Below, piece by piece: positions 1 to 8,638 of a stretch of DNA of 44,612 nt. Both the position numbers and the translations under genes were made by a program. The DNA comes from Gammaproteobacteria bacterium (lineage in GTDB: Bacteria > Pseudomonadota > Gammaproteobacteria > GRL18): the NCBI GenBank assembly GCA_028571885.1, contig JAPVVU010000001.1:1-44612 (forward strand), read 5' to 3'. How positions within the stretch are numbered: position 1 is the stretch's first letter; each line of letters begins with the position of its first letter. Below the pieces are notes generated by a model, which saw nothing but the letters and a program-made list of their open reading frames with translations, had not been told where the DNA came from and ran no database searches.

Positions 1-448
1 ACATAGAATAGGCAAAACCAGCTTCGGCCATGCCCAAAATAACAAATCCGCCTTTTTCAAAGCCTTTTTTAATAATTGGATCAATGTACTGACGAACATA
101 ATTGATTTCACCCTGATTTTTATAGGTCAGTAATAAACTGAAAATACGATAATCTGGATTAGCTTTTATTATACTGCCGCCCGTTAATGCACCACCTTGA
201 AGTTGACCAATTTTAATTTTACGCAATACTGCCTGATCATCACCCATAACGCCACCAGGATAAAATTTGAATTTTACCCGGCCATCTGTTTTTTCTTTAA
301 TTTCTTTTGCCCCTGCACGCATTTTCTGCATCCAGTCGGAGCCTTCAGGGGATAATGTGGCGATTTTCAAAGTTTTTCCATAAACTGAGCTTGAACCAAA
401 TAATATCAGAAGCATAAATAAAACGAGTTGAGAAAAATATTTAATCAT
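1..448 (-). CDS. TRAP transporter solute-binding protein (DctP/TatP type), partial
   Basis: Only the first 149 codons lie in the window; the C-terminus runs off the left edge. The translation starts MIKYFSQLVLFMLLILFGSS, a clear Sec signal peptide (about residues 1-24), and then has the N-terminal lobe of DctP receptors: LKIATLSPEGSDW, a helix with KEIKEKTDGRVKFKFYPGG and VLRKIKIGQLQGG. DctP proteins capture carboxylic acids or other small organic substrates in the periplasm and deliver them to TRAP membrane subunits. The gene lies 46 bp downstream of a TatT-type lipoprotein gene on the same strand, which matches the tatT-tatP arrangement known from Treponema. The substrate cannot be told from this fragment. 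The start is the first ATG after the upstream stop and directly precedes the signal peptide. Confidence 0.85.
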   Translation of the reverse strand, partial: MIKYFSQLVLFMLLILFGSSSVYGKTLKIATLSPEGSDWMQKMRAGAKEIKEKTDGRVKFKFYPGGVMGDDQAVLRKIKIGQLQGGALTGGSIIKANPDYRIFSLLLTYKNQGEINYVRQYIDPIIKKGFEKGGFVILGMAEAGFAYSM

Positions 449-494
449 ATTTATTCCAAATTTAAATAATATTGTAAGTATGGATGAGCAATCA

Positions 495-1367
495 TTAAAA
501 ATAATCCTGAGATGAATTAAGTAATTCATGTGCTTTTTCCTGCGCCAGAATATTCATAAGTGTCAGGTTTTCGAAGTAGGGGTCAGATTGAATTACTTCT
601 TGTAAAAGTTGATCATGTAATGTTTGATTAAAGACCAGTCGTGCATATTTTTCTGCATAGAGAACCTTAGCTGTTAAGTCTTTGCCATTTGAGAGTTGTA
701 TTGCGTATTTAAAATGGTATTGACTCAGTCCAGGTTTTCCGCCTAATGCAGGTGGTAATAATGTATTCAGAACACCGAGATAAAGATGAGCCTGGCCATT
801 TTTCCAGGTATCATCAATTTCCACTATTCTGTTCATAATGAGTGTTACTTTAGGTAACTGAGCAATAGCCGCCATACTGCCGCTATTAGCCTTAATCCAA
901 CCCACCCAGACAGTACCCAATACATACCATGATTGAATATTATCTATATTGATACGTTTTACATCGGCAGAAAAAGATTCAAAATCACTCTGCCGTATAT
1001 TACATAAGTTTTTATCTGAAACACAAAGAGCACGTTCTGCATATACTAATGCTTTGTTTGACATGCGTGCAGCACGTACAGGTTCAGAAACAAAGATGCT
1101 GGAATAAGCACTATAGAGTATTGCCGCTGATTCTAATAAGTCAGGGTTATTTTTAGAATCAAGCAAAAAACTATCCATCAACAGCAGGTAAGCAGGTGCG
1201 CCATCAGCAACCGTCCTGGGATCATCTGAATTTAAAATGGTATATGTTAAGTTATCAGCCAATTTAACGGCAGTTGATGTAACCATTGACGAACAGGCAG
1301 TGAGCAATAAAAGAATAATACTGGCGGACAAGTAATTAAAAAACGGTTTGTGAGACGTGATATTCAT
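495..1367 (-). CDS. TRAP-associated TPR lipoprotein (TatT family)
   Basis: The chosen ATG at 1367 gives 290 residues beginning MNITSHKPFFNYLS, with a lipoprotein signal ending in LLTAC; an upstream ATG at 1400 would add 11 residues in front of this signal and is less likely. The rest is helical, with features of the TatT family: a stretch around VSEPVRAARMSNKALVYAER, then ALPPALGGKPG-like LPPALGGKPGLSQYHFKYAI, typical of TPR repeats that trimerise with a TRAP receptor. Known TatT proteins are periplasmic lipoproteins that form a complex with their TatP receptor and probably help deliver hydrophobic ligands. The downstream gene is such a receptor, so the two probably act together. The ligand is unknown. 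Confidence 0.75.
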   Translation of the reverse strand: MNITSHKPFFNYLSASIILLLLTACSSMVTSTAVKLADNLTYTILNSDDPRTVADGAPAYLLLMDSFLLDSKNNPDLLESAAILYSAYSSIFVSEPVRAARMSNKALVYAERALCVSDKNLCNIRQSDFESFSADVKRINIDNIQSWYVLGTVWVGWIKANSGSMAAIAQLPKVTLIMNRIVEIDDTWKNGQAHLYLGVLNTLLPPALGGKPGLSQYHFKYAIQLSNGKDLTAKVLYAEKYARLVFNQTLHDQLLQEVIQSDPYFENLTLMNILAQEKAHELLNSSQDYF

Positions 1368-1851
1368 AACGAAAGTATAGGCAATGGAACAAATAAACAC
1401 AAATGTATTTGGTTTTACTTATGTACTCTAAATGTAGTGATCTGGAGCAATACAGGTCGATACATTTACATGAAGCTAACAATACAAAACCAGTAAAGGT
1501 AAATATCTTTATAAATCGGACGAAATGAGGCACACAAAAAGCTATTCCGGGTTGTAAGATATTGGATATACAGGCTTAACAGGTAAACTTAATGATTTAT
1601 AAAATCAGACAACGGGTAGGAATATTTGCCTGATAATATTGTTTTTGCTTTTTTTTAAGCTACTATAAAAGATAACAAAGTCATTTTTCGCACGTACAAT
1701 GGGCTCAACGGTGGTCAATAAGAAATATACGCTGAGTAGTTACATATTATTTATGATTAATAATTAAATTGTACTGTTATCAGGAATATTCCACAATACT
1801 AATCTTTCATCCCACGAATACTACAAAAATAAGAATAAGAATAAAATAGTG
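1368..1851. other. Intergenic region between divergent tatT and GGDEF-EAL genes
   Basis: About 480 bp with no convincing gene. It must hold two divergent promoters. Three copies of the heptamer AAATGTA sit close to tatT: direct at 1401 and 1430, and inverted at 1461-1467. The last two form an 8-bp inverted repeat (1429-1436 and 1461-1468), a possible operator. For the plus strand, TTGTTT at 1639-1644 and TATAAA at 1664-1669 are promoter-like, but the 19-bp spacer is long. Near 1727-1744 lies a relic of the element at 39.3 kb, listed separately. A short minus-strand reading frame at 1336-1533 has no recognisable content and was not called. Confidence 0.5.
1727..1744. repeat. Copy of the end of the 39.3 kb hairpin element
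   Basis: ATACGCTGAGTAGTTACA matches 39406-39423 (ATACGCTGAATAGTTACA) with one mismatch in 18. The second copy lies flush with the inverted-repeat end of a hairpin element. Both copies are intergenic and each lies about 50-125 bp before a plus-strand gene. The rest of the element is not recognisable here, so this would be a degraded relic or a shared short signal. Confidence 0.4.
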
Positions 1852-4206
1852 ATGAAACAATCTGTAAAAAAAGAGATGCAAGTGCTGAGCATAGCATTTG
1901 CTATTGTTATTACGCTGATGCTTATGATGATTTATATAGGTTTGAATCATATAAAAAAAATAGAGCGTCAACTTAACCAGATCGTCCATGTACACAATGA
2001 AAAGCTAGACATGGCTATTCATATGCGTTGGGCCGCGCGGGAGCGGACTCTTTCTCTGCACCGCTTTATTCTGCTCGAAGATCCCTTTGAACGAGATGAG
2101 GAGTGGATGTATTTTAATACACAAGGCGCTTTATTTGCCCGTGAACGAACCAGGCTGATGGCTATGGAGCTGTCCTTAGAAGAAGAAAAAATTCTCCAGG
2201 TGCAGGGAAGCTATACCGGACCCACTGTCAAAATGCAAAATCAAGTTGCTCAGCTGGCTCTTGACGATGAACTTGAAGCCGCTTATACCCTGCTGTATGA
2301 ACAGGCTCACCCTAACCAGGCTAAAATCCTCAATGAGCTTGAAAAGTTCTATAAACTCCAGGAAGAATATATAAACAAGGCCGGTATCGAAGCAGAAACG
2401 TCTCTGAACGATTCGAAACAAACCATTTTTGTGCTCGGAAGTCTGGCATTGCTATTCAGCTTTGCCATCGCTGTGTTTATTATCAAACGCATTAATCGCT
2501 ATCAGCAAAATCTCTACCGGGAAAAGGTTCTGGCACAGATAACCCTGCATTCAATCGCGGATGGTGTGATTACTACCAGTGCCAATGGCACTATCGAATA
2601 TCTAAATCCAGGTGCGGAAAAGATGACCGAGTGGCACTCTGATGATGCAATAGGCAAATTGCTCACTGAAGTGTTTAACCTCCGCAATGAATCGGACCAC
2701 TGCCGGAGTTCCAACCCTTTGCAAAAAACCATCCAGCAAAAACAGATCACCAGCTCTGGCGGGAATATTTATCTTCTTAGCGCATCTGACCAGCAATACG
2801 CCATTGAATATACCGCTGCACCGATTCTTAATATCAGAGACAAATTGATCGGTACTATTGTGGTTTTTCATGATGTCAGCGAAATGCGCACGTTATCTAA
2901 ACAACTGAGTTATCAGGCATCTCACGACGCATTGACCGGTTTGATGAATCGTCGTGCTTTTGAGTCTTCTCTGAAAAATATACTTGATTGCAGCAAGGCA
3001 ACTGGTGACCAGCATGTGCTGGGTTTTATGGATCTGGATCGCTTTAAAATTGTCAATGACAGCGCCGGACATGCTGCTGGGGATGAGTTGTTGAAACAGC
3101 TGTCAACCCTGCTACTGAATCTGACCCGTGACAGTGACGTGGTTGCCCGTCTGGGAGGTGATGAGTTCGCGTTTATTCTGAGCAATTGTCCAATGGATAG
3201 AGCTCGCGAACTGGCGGAAAAAATAAAGGACACAATTAGGCAAAATCGGTTTGCCTGGGAAAACCGCAGCTATGAAGTAGGTGCCAGTATTGGCCTGGTG
3301 CCTGTTTGTAATAAATCATCCAGTCTTTACAATCTGTTAAGTCTGGCAGATTCTGCCTGTTATATGGCTAAAAATCAGGGACGTAACCGCGTTTATGTGT
3401 ATTCAGAGAAAGATCAGATTCTTGCTGATAATACCAATACGGCCAATTGGGTAGACAGAATTAATTCAGCGCTAAAAGAAAATCACTTTATACTTTATGT
3501 ACAAAAAATTCAGCCCCTGAAAAGCAGGGGCTTGCTGCAAAATCAAGTCTGCCACTATGAAGTTTTACTTAGATTATCTGATCAACAGAATAAACTTATT
3601 CCACCCATGGCGTTTATTTCTACGGCTGAACGTTATGATCTTATGCCTGCGGTTGATACCTGGGTTATTAACAACGCATTGCATATGATCCAAAAATATC
3701 ACAGCAACAATACTTTTATTTATACCATTAATGTTTCCGGACAATCACTGGGAAATGAAGATTTTAATCATTTTTTAATCGATCAGATTAAAAACTGTCC
3801 TGTTCCACCACAGCAGCTCTGTTTTGAAATTACTGAAACCGCTGCGATTGCCAATATGAATCAGGCCAACCATCTAATTTCCATACTCAAAGAATATGGT
3901 GTCACTTTTGCGCTGGATGATTTTGGTAGTGGTATGAGTTCTTTTGGCTATTTGAAAAATTTTACCGTTGACTATATCAAAATCGATGGCAGCTTTATTC
4001 GTGATATTGTCGATGATCCCATGGATAAGTTACTGGTTGAGTCTATGAATCAGATGGGACAACTGCTGAATATTAAAACCATTGCTGAATTTGTGGAAAA
4101 TGATGAGATTTTGCAACTACTTGAAAAAATTGGTATCGATTACGTTCAGGGCTATGGTATTGAACGTCCTAAACCACTGCTGGAACATTTGCAAAATCAA
4201 AACTGA
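1852..4206 (+). CDS. Membrane GGDEF-EAL protein with PAS domain (c-di-GMP cyclase/phosphodiesterase)
   Basis: 784 residues. Two membrane segments (about 11-32 and 191-212) enclose a helical periplasmic sensor region of about 160 residues. A PAS domain follows (about 225-345), then a GGDEF domain (about 352-520) and an EAL domain (about 535-780). The cyclase motif GGDEF is intact at 435-439, and an RxxD inhibitory site (R426-D429) lies exactly five residues before it. The phosphodiesterase domain has the EVL variant of EAL (E570) and keeps N627, E659, D689-D690 (DDFGSG), K710, E746 and Q766. Both domains are therefore predicted to be active, with the net direction unknown. GTG at 1849 directly precedes ATG 1852; the ATG was preferred. 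The stop is only 3 bp from the convergent ferredoxin stop. Confidence 0.92.
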   Translation: MKQSVKKEMQVLSIAFAIVITLMLMMIYIGLNHIKKIERQLNQIVHVHNEKLDMAIHMRWAARERTLSLHRFILLEDPFERDEEWMYFNTQGALFARERTRLMAMELSLEEEKILQVQGSYTGPTVKMQNQVAQLALDDELEAAYTLLYEQAHPNQAKILNELEKFYKLQEEYINKAGIEAETSLNDSKQTIFVLGSLALLFSFAIAVFIIKRINRYQQNLYREKVLAQITLHSIADGVITTSANGTIEYLNPGAEKMTEWHSDDAIGKLLTEVFNLRNESDHCRSSNPLQKTIQQKQITSSGGNIYLLSASDQQYAIEYTAAPILNIRDKLIGTIVVFHDVSEMRTLSKQLSYQASHDALTGLMNRRAFESSLKNILDCSKATGDQHVLGFMDLDRFKIVNDSAGHAAGDELLKQLSTLLLNLTRDSDVVARLGGDEFAFILSNCPMDRARELAEKIKDTIRQNRFAWENRSYEVGASIGLVPVCNKSSSLYNLLSLADSACYMAKNQGRNRVYVYSEKDQILADNTNTANWVDRINSALKENHFILYVQKIQPLKSRGLLQNQVCHYEVLLRLSDQQNKLIPPMAFISTAERYDLMPAVDTWVINNALHMIQKYHSNNTFIYTINVSGQSLGNEDFNHFLIDQIKNCPVPPQQLCFEITETAAIANMNQANHLISILKEYGVTFALDDFGSGMSSFGYLKNFTVDYIKIDGSFIRDIVDDPMDKLLVESMNQMGQLLNIKTIAEFVENDEILQLLEKIGIDYVQGYGIERPKPLLEHLQNQN

Positions 4207-4209
4207 GAT

Positions 4210-4548
4210 CTAGGGGAATGAACTGCTATGAGTGATTTCATCTTGTGTGGGGAAATAGATAGTAATATCCTTAAGGCAATATAGTTGACAGGAAAGTCTC
4301 CAACCTTGTTGAATTTGCTCCTCACTAAGATGAATTTTTTCTTCAGCAACAGGTTTATTACAGTGACTTTGAGCGGATATAATTTTAACTCGACAATGAC
4401 CACAAATGGCTTTTCCACCACACTTAGAATGAGTTGATATCTTATGTATCAACATGTTTTTTAAGAGAGTTTGTCCACGTTGTAATGGATAGGATTGTCC
4501 TTTATCCTCAGTTAACTCATCAAAAACAGTAAACGAATATGCTGACAT
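4210..4548 (-). CDS. Small 2Fe-2S ferredoxin-like protein
   Basis: 112 residues. The plant-type 2Fe-2S signature is clear: SKCGGKAICGHCRVKI gives C-x5-C-x2-C, and the fourth cysteine is in RLSCQ further on. The fold context (TLLKNMLIHKI before the cluster, LSEEQIQQGWRLSC after it) matches the ferredoxin domain. The ATG overlaps the mltD stop by one base (TAATG), so translation is probably coupled to mltD and the gene is the last of a gloB-mltD-ferredoxin operon. Its redox partner is not apparent in this window. The domain stands alone with no flavin or reductase part, so it is an electron carrier or a cluster donor; a specific role cannot be assigned. Confidence 0.85.
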   Translation of the reverse strand: MSAYSFTVFDELTEDKGQSYPLQRGQTLLKNMLIHKISTHSKCGGKAICGHCRVKIISAQSHCNKPVAEEKIHLSEEQIQQGWRLSCQLYCLKDITIYFPTQDEITHSSSFP

Positions 4549-6233
4549 TAGATGGGCTGACTGGAAGCATTGATAATCACTTTAAGTTCCTGACCCGGTT
4601 TAAGGTATTTCTTTAGATTGACATGATTCCATCGTTTTAAATCATTAATAGTGACTTTGAAGTGTCTTGAAATGGTATAAAGTGAATCACCGGATTTAAC
4701 TTTATAGCTGATCTCACTGGTTTTTAATGCAACAGAATCACGGGATGATATATTTTTTGCTTTCTTTGCTGGTTTATTTTTAGCAATGAGTAGTTTCTGG
4801 CCGATGGATAATGTATCACCGGAAGATAAACCATTGAGAGATGCTAACTTCTTATGAGACATATTAAATCGGCGTGCAATTTTCCAGAAAGAATCACCTT
4901 TGCGTACTTTATAAGTCTGTGAATTTTTTAATACATCTTGTGAAATTGTTGCTACTACAGGCTGATGGGTCACAAGATCTTTATTACCAGTGGGTACCAT
5001 CAGATATTTTCCAGCTCGAATTCGGCTGTTTTTCAATCGGTTTGCCGTTTTTAAAACAGAAACCGAAATTTTATATTTATGAGCAATAACACTGAGACTT
5101 TCACCTGAACGAATTTTATGTCGATACCATTGAACGCGATCTTTATCATCCAATAAGGCCAGTTGTTTTTCAAAACGTTCTACTTTGTCAATAGGGATTA
5201 ATAAATGATGGGGGCCATCAGGATCGGTCGCCCATTGTTTGAAAGCCGGGTTATAGGAGCGCATTTCATTAAGACTAATATCTGCCATTTTAGACACAAC
5301 AGAGAGCTCTATCTGTGATTGCGTGTCAACTAACATCAAGCGAGGACTATTTTCAATCGGTGACAGGCTTATACCAAGTTCTTGATGATTTTGAATAATT
5401 TTGGCTACGGCTAATAACTTGGGAATATATTTAAATGTTTCTTTAGGTAAGTCTAAAGACCAATAATCAACGGGTTTGCCTTTTTTGCGATTCTTTTTTA
5501 TTGCTTTATTGATAGTACCTGCACCTGCATTATAAGCAGCAAGAGCTAAAAGCCAGTCTCCTTTATAATATTTGTTTAATTGTTGAAGATAGGTCAAAGC
5601 TGCCAGTGTTGAATGATAAACATCTCGGCGACCGTCATACCACCAATTTTGTTTTAAACCAAAATAACGCCCGGTTGCCGGTACAAATTGCCACAAGCCT
5701 GCAGCTTTCATATGAGAATAAGCATTTGTTTTAAAACTACTTTCAATAATAGGTAATAGAGCAATTTCACCTGGCATATTACGTTTTTGTATTTCTTCGG
5801 TGATAAAAAACAAGAAAGGAGTGGCTCGCTCAGATATATCTTCAATATTTTTTTTATGCTTTAGAAACCAATTTTCCTGAATTTGAATGCGTTTATTATC
5901 AATATTTGAAAGCTGATAAAGTTGAGGTATACGTAACCAGACATCGCTATACTCATTTTTTTTAGTATTTTTTTCCAGATAATGATCCAATTGTTTATTG
6001 ACACTGACCTGGGTAATGGCTGGAGCAGACTGAAGAATATCATGAGTTGACTTTAAAATGGGATCATTTTCCATGGATTTGAAAGAGCCATCTGTACCTA
6101 AAATGCCTTTAGATTTTTCAGCGTCAGCATCATTTGAGAAATCAGCAGTATTCGTGTGCAAATTATTGACAGAACTGCAACCATGAATAAAAAATAAAGA
6201 GAAAAAGAGGCAATAGGAATACTTTATAATCAT
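4548..6233 (-). CDS. mltD: Membrane-bound lytic murein transglycosylase D with three LysM domains
   Basis: 561 residues from ATG 6233. This start places a lipoprotein signal at the N-terminus (MIIKYSYCLFFSLFFIHGC, lipid-attached Cys19); an in-frame ATG at 6308 would add 25 residues ahead of the signal. The SLT domain has the catalytic glutamate in PIIESSF (E164), then KAAGLWQFVPATG and LALAAYNAGAGT. Three LysM peptidoglycan-binding repeats follow at about 370-415, 440-483 and 509-553, each starting with a YKVKSGDSL-like motif. The enzyme cleaves glycan strands to 1,6-anhydromuropeptides at the outer membrane inner face. The gloB-mltD neighbourhood is conserved in Gammaproteobacteria. Confidence 0.95.
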   Translation of the reverse strand: MIIKYSYCLFFSLFFIHGCSSVNNLHTNTADFSNDADAEKSKGILGTDGSFKSMENDPILKSTHDILQSAPAITQVSVNKQLDHYLEKNTKKNEYSDVWLRIPQLYQLSNIDNKRIQIQENWFLKHKKNIEDISERATPFLFFITEEIQKRNMPGEIALLPIIESSFKTNAYSHMKAAGLWQFVPATGRYFGLKQNWWYDGRRDVYHSTLAALTYLQQLNKYYKGDWLLALAAYNAGAGTINKAIKKNRKKGKPVDYWSLDLPKETFKYIPKLLAVAKIIQNHQELGISLSPIENSPRLMLVDTQSQIELSVVSKMADISLNEMRSYNPAFKQWATDPDGPHHLLIPIDKVERFEKQLALLDDKDRVQWYRHKIRSGESLSVIAHKYKISVSVLKTANRLKNSRIRAGKYLMVPTGNKDLVTHQPVVATISQDVLKNSQTYKVRKGDSFWKIARRFNMSHKKLASLNGLSSGDTLSIGQKLLIAKNKPAKKAKNISSRDSVALKTSEISYKVKSGDSLYTISRHFKVTINDLKRWNHVNLKKYLKPGQELKVIINASSQPI

Positions 6234-6332
6234 AATATTTTTAAATTTTCTTAATGAAATTTTCCTGTAAGTAATGAAAAAGCTTGTCACTTTTGAGCAA
6301 ATGCTCATTTGAATAAAAAAATCAGTAATGTT

Positions 6333-7172
6333 TTAGTCAAGCGTATCTTTCCAATAACGAATTGTTTTAAATACATCAGCAGGCTTATCAAGCGGCTTTT
6401 GAGTGAATTTTTCCGCTGCAAGCCTGACTTCTTTAATATCAAATCGTAAAAAAGGATTGGTTTGTTTCTCAAGTTTAAGTGTAGACGGTATTGTCGGTAA
6501 ATTCATCTCGCGTAACCGTGTTGTTTCTTTAATTCTTTGTAACAGTCTTTCGTTGGCTGGTTCAACGCGCTGTGCAAAAGCAAGATTCTCCTGAGTATAT
6601 TCATGAGCACAATAGACCAATGTTTTATTATCCAGTTCAAGCAGTTTAGACAACGAATGATGCATTTGTTCCGCAGTCCCCTCAAAAAGGCGCCCGCAGC
6701 CGCCAGCAAATAAGGTATCACCAATAAACAGGGTTTGATGACCTAAATATGCGATATGCCCTCTGGTATGTCCTGGTACATCAATAATTTTAAATGATAA
6801 GCCCATTGACTTGAATGAAATCAATTGATTCTCTGATAATGGATACGTTATATTGGGGATCTGCTCATTTGCCGGACCGTATACTGGCAATTGATATTTT
6901 TCAACCAGGCTGCTGACACCACCGGTATGATCACCATGGTGATGGGTAATAAATATTGCCTTTGGCGTCAATTTATCCTGTTCTATTGCCTGGATTACGG
7001 GTGCTGAATCACCTGGATCAACAATGATTATCTGTTGATCTGCGTGTTTTTCAGGCAAACCATGAATAAACCAGATATAATTATCATCGAAGGCTGGTAT
7101 TCCTGAAATACCAGGGCTAACATCGGACTTATTGTTTAAGCTTCTGTCTGAAGTCTTTGTATCAGTTTTCAT
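6333..7172 (-). CDS. gloB: Hydroxyacylglutathione hydrolase (glyoxalase II)
   Basis: 279 residues. The metallo-beta-lactamase zinc motif THHHGDHTGG is present, with DVPGHTRGHIAY, FIGDTLFAGGCGRLFEGT and VYCAHEYTQENLAFA giving the rest of the two-metal site and the glutathione-binding region. It hydrolyses S-lactoylglutathione to lactate and glutathione in methylglyoxal detoxification. The usual GloB start corresponds to the segment ISGIPAFDDNYIWFI, so this protein carries about 22 extra N-terminal residues rich in Ser, Asp and Lys; no internal ATG offers a shorter start. It is divergent from the methyltransferase gene across only 53 bp, and mltD follows it. Confidence 0.95.
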   Translation of the reverse strand: MKTDTKTSDRSLNNKSDVSPGISGIPAFDDNYIWFIHGLPEKHADQQIIIVDPGDSAPVIQAIEQDKLTPKAIFITHHHGDHTGGVSSLVEKYQLPVYGPANEQIPNITYPLSENQLISFKSMGLSFKIIDVPGHTRGHIAYLGHQTLFIGDTLFAGGCGRLFEGTAEQMHHSLSKLLELDNKTLVYCAHEYTQENLAFAQRVEPANERLLQRIKETTRLREMNLPTIPSTLKLEKQTNPFLRFDIKEVRLAAEKFTQKPLDKPADVFKTIRYWKDTLD

Positions 7173-7191
7173 TACGTCTAATTATTACACA

Positions 7192-7235
7192 TCTGTCATA
7201 CAAATGAATAAAATCTGTCACATAAATGAATAAAA
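7192..7235. repeat. 22-bp direct repeat, two copies, spanning the methyltransferase start
   Basis: Units 7192-7213 and 7214-7235 are adjacent and differ at only three positions. Each contains an ATG followed by AATAAAA. The second ATG (7226) is the methyltransferase start. The first (7204) opens a nine-codon frame (MNKICHINE) that ends at 7233, overlapping the real start. The duplication therefore copied a start codon region. Confidence 0.75.
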
Positions 7236-8161
7236 GCAGGGAAAATATTCCCCCATCTCGAAAAATAAAGACTATAAAAGAAGATAATCTCTTTGACTTT
7301 GACGACCCATGGCTAATGGTTCGTGATTGGTACTCAAGCGAATTAGGTCAGGCATTACTGGCAAATGAAAAACAATCGTTGAATAATTTACTTGAGCAAA
7401 TCTTTGGTTATAACCTGGTACAATTGGGATGTCTTGATGGAAATGCCCTCACAGGCCACTCAAGGACCTCTTATCAGTATATTTTTGAATCTCTGAGTCA
7501 TGTGAATCAGGCAAATCCCTGTACGCAACTGATCGCTGGATTTGAACAATTACCCATCCAGAATCAGTCTGTCGATGCTGTTATTTTACCTCATACTCTT
7601 GAGTTTGAAAGAAATCCACACCAGATTCTAAGAGAAGTCGAGCGAATCTTAGTTGCAGAAGGCAAAGCTATTTTTCTTGGATTTAACCCGTTTAGTCCCT
7701 GGGGGTTGTGGCATAAATATTGGGAGATTAAAATAAAAAGGAAAAGGAAATGGAAAAAGAAAAGATATCTCTCGTCAAATACACAAGATATCAATAAACT
7801 ATCAAGTCAGCTCCCCCCCTTACCATCATGCGGCCATCTTATTAGTCAGAAACGTTTACGAGACTGGCTGCAGTTATTAGGATTTGACATTGAATTGGTA
7901 AGCGAGTATTTTTATCGCCCACCGATAAGCAGCTCAGTGTTATTAAAAAAATTAGAATTTATGGAACAGGCAGGCCAGTTTTCTAAAGTTTTACCTGCCG
8001 GCGGCTACCTTTTAGTTGCGACAAAGCGTGTATCGACTTTGACTCCTATTCGACAGGGCTGGAAACTCTCTAAAAATTTGCTTACGCCAGAAACAATTGA
8101 AACTGCGGGAATGAAATCTGACAACCATTCAATATTTAAATATGATATAAAAACTAAATAA
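7226..8161 (+). CDS. SAM-dependent methyltransferase (YafS-like)
   Basis: 311 residues. The class I methyltransferase core is visible: an N-terminal segment LVQLGCLDGN in place of the usual glycine-rich motif I, then SVDAVILPHTLEFERNPHQILREVERIL (motifs IV and V, typical of Methyltransf_11) and GKAIFLGFNPFSPWGLWHKYW. Its position between gloB (divergent) and rnhA-dnaQ is the same as yafS in E. coli, which supports the family assignment. The substrate of this family is not established. A strongly basic run, KIKRKRKWKKKR at about residues 169-180, is unusual and could contact nucleic acid or membrane. Motif I lacks the second glycine of GxGxG, so activity should not be assumed. Confidence 0.8.
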   Translation: MNKSRENIPPSRKIKTIKEDNLFDFDDPWLMVRDWYSSELGQALLANEKQSLNNLLEQIFGYNLVQLGCLDGNALTGHSRTSYQYIFESLSHVNQANPCTQLIAGFEQLPIQNQSVDAVILPHTLEFERNPHQILREVERILVAEGKAIFLGFNPFSPWGLWHKYWEIKIKRKRKWKKKRYLSSNTQDINKLSSQLPPLPSCGHLISQKRLRDWLQLLGFDIELVSEYFYRPPISSSVLLKKLEFMEQAGQFSKVLPAGGYLLVATKRVSTLTPIRQGWKLSKNLLTPETIETAGMKSDNHSIFKYDIKTK

Positions 8162-8200
8162 CCTTTAATATAATTCCTCAATTAAAAGATAAAGAACCAC

Positions 8201-8638
8201 ATGGACAAAAATACAATCTATATTTATACCGATGGTGCCTGTAAAGGAAATCCTGGCCGGGGAGGCTGGGGGGTACTGATGGTCTATAAGGAAACTGAAA
8301 AAGAGTTTTTTGGTGGTGAAAAAGAAACCACTAATAACCGCATGGAAATGACTGCTGCAATAAAAGGACTGGCTCAACTTAATCGTTCTTGTGAGGTTGT
8401 ATTAACTACTGATTCCCAATATTTGCGCAAGGGTATCACTGAATGGATAGTCAACTGGAAAAAAAGAGGCTGGAAAACGGCCAGTAAACAGCCCGTAAAA
8501 AATATTGATTTATGGAAGCAACTAGACCAGCTGGTGAAAGATCATAACGTCACCTGGCATTGGGTTAAAGGCCATTCTGGTCATCCTGAAAACGAAAAAG
8601 CAGATGAATTAGCAAATAAAGGTATTGAATCACTATGA
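8201..8638 (+). CDS. rnhA: Ribonuclease HI
   Basis: 145 residues, the normal length. The catalytic carboxylates are in place: D11 in YTDGACKGNPG, the glutamate in NNRMEMTAAI, D in TTDSQYL, and the C-terminal histidine and aspartate in WVKGHSGHPENEKADELA. The basic handle KKRGWKTASKQPVKN is also present. The enzyme cuts the RNA strand of RNA-DNA hybrids, removing R-loops and primers. The stop overlaps the dnaQ start by four bases (ATGA), so the two are translationally coupled, as commonly seen for adjacent rnhA-dnaQ. Confidence 0.98.
   Translation: MDKNTIYIYTDGACKGNPGRGGWGVLMVYKETEKEFFGGEKETTNNRMEMTAAIKGLAQLNRSCEVVLTTDSQYLRKGITEWIVNWKKRGWKTASKQPVKNIDLWKQLDQLVKDHNVTWHWVKGHSGHPENEKADELANKGIESL

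Noticed and set aside
1336..1533. 65-codon minus-strand frame upstream of tatT
   Set aside because: It overlaps the tatT signal peptide region and has no domain, no ribosome-binding site and an unlikely composition.
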